A DNA stretch of 64,000 nt from Pseudomonadota bacterium (GTDB taxonomy: Bacteria; Pseudomonadota; Gammaproteobacteria; Acidithiobacillales; Acidithiobacillaceae): contig JAKARO010000005.1 in NCBI GenBank assembly GCA_021821885.1, positions 40,892 to 104,891 of the forward strand. The letters are read 5' to 3'. Below the pieces are notes generated by a model. That model saw nothing but the letters and a program-made list of their open reading frames with translations. It searched no databases and was not told the origin of the DNA. The position numbers and the translations under genes are program-made. Shown here piece after piece: positions 58,669 to 64,000 of the stretch; the first letter of the stretch is position 1; every line of letters begins with the position of its first letter.

Positions 58669-59604
58669 ATGGACCGGCAAGTATCCTGTGAACGATGCCT
58701 GAAAGAACTCCAGACAGATTTAGGCTGGAAGAGCCTGAGTCTCCCGGATCCCCCATGCATTCTTCGACCCGAAGCCCACGAAGGCGATCCTGGGGATGGG
58801 GCCGCACTGGTGGGTTTTCTCAGCGCCATCCGGGCCCACCGGGTCCAGGTTGCAGGTGCGGCAGAGCTTGATTACCTGAATGCGCATCCAGGAGACTTTG
58901 CCAGTTTCCTTACGGACCGGCTGCAGCTGCTGGTTCTTGCGGATGGTGTGGCTCTGGCAGATGAATTCTGGCGGCAGCTTGAGAACCGCAAAGTGGCCAT
59001 TTTTGCAACGCAGCAGCCGGCCCTGTCTGTTCTGGTGCGTGTGCAGCATTATCTTCAGGGCGCAATGGCTCCGAAACAGCTGCTTCATGGGGTGCTTGTG
59101 GATGTTCTGGGAGTGGGGATTCTGCTTCAGGGAGAAGCCGGTATCGGGAAGAGTGAACTGGCGCTTGAACTCGTTAGCCGGAACCACCGGCTGGTCGCGG
59201 ACGACAGCGTGCTCTGTGTAAGGGAAGCGCCAGGAGTCGTAACGGGACACTGTCCCCCGGCCCTGCAGAATTTCATGGAAGTGCGCGGACTGGGAATTGT
59301 CAATATTCGGGAGCTGTTCGGTGCGGCGGCTATTGTTAACTCCAAGAGGATCCGCCTCGTAATTGAAATCCGCGATATGCGGGAAATGGAAATGGCAGAT
59401 CTTGACCGTCTTCACGGTCAGGTCGACCACTTCCCCATTCTTGGAGTAGATTTTGCTCGCCTGAGACTGCCCGTGAGTCCTGCACGCAATCTCGCCGTTC
59501 TGGTGGAAGCCGCCGCTCGCCGCCAGTATGTCAAGGAATCCGGAACTGATATGCTGGCAGATTTTGATGCCCAGTTCCGCCTGACAGTCAATTCTCCCCT
59601 ATGA
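58669..59604 (+). CDS. hprK: HPr kinase/phosphorylase
   Basis: 311 residues from ATG 58669. Bifunctional serine kinase/phosphorylase for HPr. Walker A is GEAGIGKSELALEL (G155-S162), LVADDSVLC follows, and the HprK signature is in MEVRGLGIVNIRELFGAAAI. Presence between ptsN and rapZ is typical of beta- and some other proteobacteria and is absent from enterics. The stop overlaps the rapZ ATG. Confidence 0.95.
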   Translation: MDRQVSCERCLKELQTDLGWKSLSLPDPPCILRPEAHEGDPGDGAALVGFLSAIRAHRVQVAGAAELDYLNAHPGDFASFLTDRLQLLVLADGVALADEFWRQLENRKVAIFATQQPALSVLVRVQHYLQGAMAPKQLLHGVLVDVLGVGILLQGEAGIGKSELALELVSRNHRLVADDSVLCVREAPGVVTGHCPPALQNFMEVRGLGIVNIRELFGAAAIVNSKRIRLVIEIRDMREMEMADLDRLHGQVDHFPILGVDFARLRLPVSPARNLAVLVEAAARRQYVKESGTDMLADFDAQFRLTVNSPL

Positions 59605-60512
59605 GCCCTGAGCGGGATTTTATCATTGTGAGTGGCCTTTCCGGGTCTGGCAAAACGACGGTGCTGCAGTCGCTGGAAGATCTTGGCTATTACTGTGTTG
59701 ACAACCTTCCGGCGCCTCTGCTTCTGGATTTCAGCCGACAGCTGCAGGAACTTGATCCTACGCATCTGCTTGCCGCTGTCAGTATTGATGTGCGCAACCG
59801 CAATTTTCTTATGGCGCTCCCAAAAGCGCTGGATGAACTGCAGGCGCGTCATGGTCTCCGGCCGCGAATCCTGTTTCTGGAGGCTGATGAAGGAAGCCTG
59901 TTGCGTCGTTACAGTGAAACCCGACGACGGCACCCCCTGACCGATGAGGATGCCGGAAGCGGAAGCATTGGGGCTGCTGCCCTCAGAACCGTGCTAAACC
60001 GTGAACGGGAGATGGTACAGAAGCTGGCGGAAGTGGCGGACAGACGCCTGGACACGTCCAGCATAAATGCCCACGAACTCCGGCTTAAGGTACAGGCATG
60101 GAGCCTTGCAGGCCGAAATTATGGAGGGCTGGTTCTGCTTCTCCAGTCTTTTGCTTTCAAGAATGGTGTGCCATCCGATTCTGATTTTGTTTTTGACCTG
60201 CGCGCCCTGCCCAATCCCCATTATGAACCGGCACTCCGTGATCTGACAGGGCGGGACGGGCCCGTGCAGGAATATCTTTCAGCAATGCCGGAAGTAGAAA
60301 AGGCATGCAGAAGCCTGCAGGATTTCCTGTCTGCCTGGCTGCCATCCTTTGCACAGGATCACCGCAACTATGTAACTGTTTCCGTGGGCTGTACGGGAGG
60401 ACGGCACCGCAGTGTCTACATGGTAGAACAGCTGGCCTGCAGGCTTGCATGCCCAGGGCAGCGAATTTTGGTCCACCACCGTGAATTGCCCTGGACAAAC
60501 CGGAAGCCATGA
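59601..60512 (+). CDS. rapZ: RNase adapter protein RapZ (P-loop)
   Basis: 303 residues. Walker A is GLSGSGKT (12-19); GYYCVDNLPAPLLLDF and the C-terminal YVTVSVGCTGGRHRSVYMVE are diagnostic. In E. coli RapZ delivers the sRNA GlmZ to RNase E and so tunes GlmS; whether that circuit exists here is unknown. ATGA overlaps with hprK and with the next gene. Confidence 0.96.
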   Translation: MSPERDFIIVSGLSGSGKTTVLQSLEDLGYYCVDNLPAPLLLDFSRQLQELDPTHLLAAVSIDVRNRNFLMALPKALDELQARHGLRPRILFLEADEGSLLRRYSETRRRHPLTDEDAGSGSIGAAALRTVLNREREMVQKLAEVADRRLDTSSINAHELRLKVQAWSLAGRNYGGLVLLLQSFAFKNGVPSDSDFVFDLRALPNPHYEPALRDLTGRDGPVQEYLSAMPEVEKACRSLQDFLSAWLPSFAQDHRNYVTVSVGCTGGRHRSVYMVEQLACRLACPGQRILVHHRELPWTNRKP

Positions 60513-60913
60513 ACGACATCCTGCTGCTGACCCACGCCGGTTTTGCGAGCGCTTTATGGAAAATTGTGGTGCACATATATGGTTCTCCGCCAGAAGGTGT
60601 GAGTTTGCTGGAAATTTCATCTGACTCGGATATCGAGGAGATCCGCTGCAGGCTGGGGGAGACAGTCCAGGCATTGGCGCCAGGGAGAGGCCTGCTGATC
60701 CTGAACGACATTTATGGTGCAACACCTGCAAACCTGGTGCAGGAATGGGTGTCCGTAGAACGTGTTATGGCCATAACAGGTCTAAACCTGCCCATGTTTC
60801 TGCGTGCCCTTTCCAGACGGAATGTTTCGCTTCCAGAGATGGCAGAAGCTGCCTTGGCTGGGGCAGTAGCGGGAATTTTTGTGCTGGATGTAAAGATTTC
60901 TGCCCAAAAGTAG
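60509..60913 (+). CDS. PTS system mannose-type EIIA component
   Basis: 134 residues. The phosphorylatable H9 is in LLLTHAGFASALWK; LILNDIYGATPANLVQEW and the following TGLNLPMFLRAL are typical of EIIA-Man. In beta relatives this gene is followed by ptsH (HPr) and ptsI (EI). Here it is the last gene of the operon and a lipoprotein gene follows, so the phosphorelay lacks neighbouring donors. Role is probably regulatory. Confidence 0.9.
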   Translation: MNDILLLTHAGFASALWKIVVHIYGSPPEGVSLLEISSDSDIEEIRCRLGETVQALAPGRGLLILNDIYGATPANLVQEWVSVERVMAITGLNLPMFLRALSRRNVSLPEMAEAALAGAVAGIFVLDVKISAQK

Positions 60914-61051
60914 TTTCACTCTGGGTTATTTGCATAGATGCATATTGAGTTGTGGTAGAATATTGACCTAAAATAGTAGGGCGGTTGGCCATGTTGCCCC
61001 CAAGGGGACAGTTTCCGGTGTGGGATGGCATGGCGTACCGAGGTTTCAGGC

Positions 61052-61089
61052 TATACTTTAGATGCTCGTTATCTTACCCGAATAAGGAG
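61052..61089 (+). promoter_or_regulatory. Possible -10 element and ribosome site of the lipoprotein gene
   Basis: TATACT at 61052-61057 is suitably placed for a transcript of the lipoprotein gene, and AAGGAG at 61084-61089 is an ideal Shine-Dalgarno six bases before ATG 61096. No convincing -35 is seen about 17 bases upstream of the hexamer, so promoter strength is unclear. Confidence 0.35.
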
Positions 61090-61095
61090 ACTGCT

Positions 61096-61401
61096 ATGAG
61101 CAAGTTCACCACCACATTGAAAGTGGCGGCCCTGGTTCTTCCCCTGGGTCTGGCCGGTTGTGCTACCACATCTGCGCTGGACAAGGTCGCTGCCAAGGCA
61201 GACACCGCCCAGTCCACTGCCAATGAAGCTCTGGCCAAGGCTAATAATGCCCAGAATACAGCTAACGAGGCCCTTAGCAAGGCGAATGCCGCGCAGAGCA
61301 CTGCTGATCAGGCTATGAGCACCGCCAACGCTGCAAACCAGAAAGCTACGGCTGCCAACGAAAAAGTTGAGCGGATGTTCAAAAAGTCAATGATGAAATA
61401 A
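61096..61401 (+). CDS. Lpp-like alanine-zipper outer-membrane lipoprotein
   Basis: 101 residues from ATG 61096 with a perfect AAGGAG. The signal peptide VAALVLPLGLAGC has a lipobox LAGC with C22. The mature part is almost entirely Ala/Asn/Thr/Lys in 14-residue repeats (AQSTANEALAKANN, AQNTANEALSKANA, AQSTADQAMSTANA), i.e. paired heptads that form an alanine zipper, and ends KSMMK with a C-terminal lysine. It resembles Lpp/OprI; whether the end Lys is joined to peptidoglycan is not shown. A separate transcript with a strong terminator suggests abundant expression. Confidence 0.9.
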   Translation: MSKFTTTLKVAALVLPLGLAGCATTSALDKVAAKADTAQSTANEALAKANNAQNTANEALSKANAAQSTADQAMSTANAANQKATAANEKVERMFKKSMMK

Positions 61402-61425
61402 GGCTGGGAAGTTCAGCTTTCCGGG

Positions 61426-61450
61426 CCCCGCTTCGGCGGGGTTTTTCTTT
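61426..61450 (+). terminator. Rho-independent terminator after the lipoprotein gene
   Basis: CCCCGC (61426-61431), UUCG tetraloop, GCGGGG (61436-61441) and a T-rich tail TTTTTCTTT. It follows the lipoprotein stop codon by 24 bases. The UUCG loop makes it very stable. Confidence 0.92.
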
Positions 61451-61985
61451 TCCGGGTTCCAGGATGGAAGCCGGGTCCCGTACCCTTTCAGGGAGGGAAC
61501 GCATATAATGTTACTGAAGGTGACCGGCGCAGCACAAAAACCATCCCAGATTGTCTCGGACGGTTTTTTATAATAGAGGCTGTTATAATTTCCGTGGTCC
61601 GGACGACCCGGTTTCATTGTGCTGAAAGTTTCCGGATGATCAGCTAATGCAAGGGATGGATTCCATGTCGCGCCGTAACGGTATTCATGACAATTTTCTG
61701 GTTTTTCTGTTGCAGAAACATGAAAATTCCTGGTTCATCTCTTTTCCATGGAGCGGTGCCATGGCGGAGCGCTGGAACGGGGGGATCCGGAACTGAATCT
61801 GGCGCCTCCCCATTTGGTTTTCTAGACCTCACGTTGCAGGGAGCTTCTGCTCTAAATGGCGCGTGTTGCTTCAGGGCCGGCCGTTCGGCCGGAATAAAAT
61901 TTTCTCTATCTTCCCAAAACCAGGAAAACCTGCCCACCACTGCCCTCTGGTCTGGTAGAATTTCAACAGGGGCTGGCCGATAGAT
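61451..61985. other. Intergenic region with several TATAAT boxes and one hairpin
   Basis: No gene is supported. TATAAT occurs at 61504-61509, 61569-61574 and 61584-61589 (the last as TGTTATAAT, an extended -10). A hairpin with one mismatch, AAAAACCATCC (61536-61546) with GGACGGTTTTT (61558-61568), looks like a terminator and is followed by T. A short transcript from 61515 to 61569 is conceivable. The rest to 61985 shows no recognisable feature. Confidence 0.35.
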
Positions 61986-62262
61986 GTGATGCACGGAAGT
62001 ATAGATGATGGCCGTACGCACCACCTGTCCGTCGTGATGGACGACCATAACCGTGAGAGACCCCGTAGGGAAGTGCGTTTCTCCTTCCCTGCAGAGAGGG
62101 GGCAGCGGTCCGGCAGGTGGACGTACCTGTCCATCCATACGGAAAAGCGGGGCATTCGTCTGGACTTTACCCAGCCAGGAAATCCGCATCAGACATGTCC
62201 ATGTCGAGCGGTTCAACCAGGCCATCAGGAACGAATGGCTGTCACAGCCTGTGACAGCACTA
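61986..62262 (+). pseudogene. Remnant of an IS3-family (IS407-like) OrfB transposase
   Basis: Pieces of the integrase core are readable: LSVVMDDHNRE and VRFSFPAERGQRS, then EKRGIRLDFTQPGNPHQ in one frame and, after a frame change near 62190, HVHVERFNQAIRNEWLSQ in the next. The order matches OrfB of IS3 elements of the IS407/IS51 subgroup, but the section with the second Asp (usually DNGPE) is deleted and there is no start or end. A dead fragment of an insertion sequence. Confidence 0.65.
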
Positions 62263-62441
62263 CCTATAGGAAGACCTGACGGAAGTTCAGAGAAGTGGCC
62301 CCGGTTGTTTGAACAGCATTCCCCGAATTATAAGTGGAGTCCGGGCGGGTTGGGACGGTGCAGAGTTGTCCACGGCGGCGGTCGTCGCTTGCGACGAACG
62401 ACCGGCGCGGTGGGCAACTCGGGGCGCACCACGAATCCATT

Positions 62442-63139
62442 TCAGGCAGCCTCCTGGCTGGTTGGCAACAGGTTCAGGTAGGCCTCAAGGGGCGTGAGGC
62501 CGTCGAGGCTTGAATGTCCCCGGTGCGCGTTGAACCAGTCGATGTAGCGGCCGATGTCGGCCCGGGCGGCGCGGACGCCGTCATAGGTCTTGAGATACAC
62601 GCATTCGTACTTCACTCTGCGCCACAGGCGCTCCACGAACACATTGTCGCGCCAGGCCCCCGTCCATCCATCGACAGTTGGCAGCCCTGGTCAAGGACGG
62701 CGTCCGTGAACTCCCCGGCGGTGAACTGGCTGCCCTGATCGGTGTTGACGATCTCAGGCGTGCCATAGCGGGCGAAGGCCTGCTTGATCACTTTCCTGGC
62801 ATGGCAAGACTCCAATGTGATGGCGACCTTGTGTGCGAGCACCATGCGGCTGGCCACATCCACCACGGCAATGAGATACACAAGACCCCGCGCCATGGGG
62901 ATGTAGGTCGTGTCGAGCGCCCAGACCTGGCTGGTACCGGGCTGGGGACACAGCGCCTCCAGACCCATGCGCGGCATGAGCGTGCGCACATGGCACCGGC
63001 CCACGTGGATGCCTTCGCGCTGAAGCTGCCGGCGCAGCATCCGGGCGCCCATGAAGGGGTTGCTCCAGATGCGCAGCCCATCGAGCCTTATATGGATGCC
63101 TCCGTTTGTGCAAGTCGACTTTTGATTTTTGGCTTCCAA
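62442..63139 (-). pseudogene. IS3-family OrfB transposase, frameshifted and truncated
   Basis: The longer piece reads RRQLQREGIHVGRCHVRTLM then VWALDTTYIPMARGLVYLIA and IVNTDQGSQFTAGEFTDAVL, giving two of the DDE residues; a frameshift near 62645 moves to FVERLWRRVKYECVYL (third residue, Glu) and RGHSSLDGLTPLEAYLN at the end. Between PGTSQ and VWALD about 25 residues are missing, and the N-terminus is cut off near 63085 by unrelated sequence. The element is inactive. No clear terminal inverted repeats were found. Confidence 0.8.
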
Positions 63140-63354
63140 GATCGGGTTACAGCCTTATATCCGGCCTGTGGCGCAGGTTATCACCCTGCTGGCCTTGATG
63201 AAATCCGCTGGAAGGGTCCTTATCTGCGCAGCGTCCTCAAAGGACCAGGCTCATTCGGGCTCTCCCTTCCCCGGTCTGACCTGTTCTGCCATCAATCGCC
63301 TGTCTACCTGCGCAACTCTTTCTGCTGAACTTCGGTAATAATCACCTTTTGGGG
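63140..63354. other. Spacer between two transposase remnants
   Basis: 215 bases with no recognised gene. An open plus-strand frame (63129-63338) has no ribosome site or family similarity that I can see. Probably leftover DNA from the insertion sequences on both sides. Confidence 0.3.
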
Positions 63355-64000
63355 TCAGGCAGCCGCCACGACCCCCTGGTACTGTGGATCGCAGCTCCGC
63401 CCCTTAGCCAGCAGCGCCCAGATCATGCGGGCCATCTTGTTGGCCAATGCCACCACAGCCACATTGTGGGGCCGTCGACTCAGCAATTTATCAATCCATG
63501 GGTTCCGATTCCTGATCTGGAAGTTCACCACGACCCTGGCTCCATGAGTTGGCAATGTTCGGAGATAGACGTCTCCCCGTTTACTGATGCCCAGCAGGCG
63601 GACCTTGCCACCGGTCCCACTCTGGCGGGGAACCAGCCCCAGAAACGCCGCAAACTCCCGCCCTGAACGGAAAGATTTCATGTCCCCCACGGTGGCGATG
63701 ATGGCGGTGGCCGTCAGTAGCCCCACGCCGGGAATAGCCATCAATCGAGTCACCGCCACCTGGTTTTTCTTCCACAGCGTCAAACGCTTTTCGATATCCG
63801 CAATATCCTTGTCCATCCCTTCAAGGCGCTTTAATTGCTGGTGAACGGTGTCCAGCAGCATGGGCGATATGGATTTTCCAGATCAGCCAAAGCATCAGGA
63901 ACTTCTTTCAGTCCCCTCTGGCGACCTTGCGGAAGATCGGCACCAAATTCATGGAGCAGCCCCCGGATCTGGTTCACCTGCATCGTACGCATTTTGATCA
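63355..64000 (-). pseudogene. IS110-family transposase, frameshifted, cut by the window edge
   Basis: The C-terminal Transposase_20 part is intact: LMAIPGVGLLTATAIIATVG, FAAFLGLVPRQSGTGGK and the Ser-containing region to stop 63355-63357. Upstream the matching frame (MRTMQVNQIRGLLHEFGADL, ending DLEN) is shifted: one A is missing from the A4 run at 63874-63877 (plus-strand TTTT), which would restore DLEKSISPMLLDTV. The N-terminal RuvC-like domain lies beyond the window. IS110 elements lack inverted repeats, so its ends cannot be read here. Confidence 0.8.

Noticed and set aside
61165..61380. CRISPR-like or tandem non-coding repeat
   Set aside because: The repetition is in-frame coding sequence of the lipoprotein heptads; no direct repeats with unique spacers anywhere in the window.

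Overview
This 64 kb window is a bacterial chromosome segment, almost entirely housekeeping genes. It has moderately high GC and many ATGA/GTGA stop-start overlaps. It looks like a proteobacterium near the beta/gamma boundary. Support: an lptC-lptA-lptB-rpoN-hpf-ptsN-hprK-rapZ-EIIA block, a short (HisZ-dependent type) HisG, fused HisIE, and an lptD/amgK/murU neighbourhood. An Acidithiobacillia-type sulfur/iron acidophile fits, but that assignment is inference from gene order; no 16S gene is present. I see no rRNA, tRNA or CRISPR array.

Layout. (1) 1-11,755, plus strand: the distal S10 operon and the spc and alpha operons, from partial rplB to rplQ, including secY, adk, infA, rpmJ and rpoA, closed by a strong terminator. 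(2) 11,759-13,511: a group II (class C type) intron inserted just behind that terminator, with a badly decayed reverse transcriptase gene; its 3' end now supplies the last codons of uvrA. (3) 13,498-16,857: uvrA and divergent ssb. (4) 17,141-25,170, minus: rpsF-rpsR-DUF2232-rplI-dnaB, alr, radA, with nagZ upstream. (5) 25,182-30,607, minus: a KimA-like APC transporter, a signal-less YkuD protein, rlmD and cysM. (6) 30,722-32,160, plus: a VIT1/CCC1-type transporter and 6-phosphogluconolactonase, convergent with an SPFH/NfeD pair and glgB. (7) 35,868-50,434, minus: a 14.5 kb same-strand run, lptD-surA-ABC permease-bolA-grxD-murA-hisGDCBHAF-hisIE-tatABC. (8) 50,464-60,913, plus: amgK-murU, two unknown genes, then kdsD-kdsC-lptCAB-rpoN-hpf-ptsN-hprK-rapZ-EIIA(Man). 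(9) 61,096-61,401: an alanine-zipper lipoprotein. (10) 61,450-64,000: intergenic DNA and three decayed transposase genes (two IS3-family, one IS110).

Functional themes. Envelope biogenesis dominates: LptD/SurA for outer-membrane assembly, LptCAB and KdsCD for lipopolysaccharide, MurA for peptidoglycan, TatABC for export. NagZ, AmgK and MurU, plus a YkuD protein without an export signal, together suggest cytoplasmic peptidoglycan recycling. The rpoN block is a partial nitrogen-type PTS regulatory module without HPr or enzyme I beside it.

I did not find an undescribed defence or metabolic system. The points most worth a second look are the intron that has rewritten the uvrA 3' end, a SurA with a lipobox, the signal-less YkuD protein beside nagZ, the Cys-rich forms of S4, S14, L36 and Adk, and two unknown small genes between murU and kdsD.
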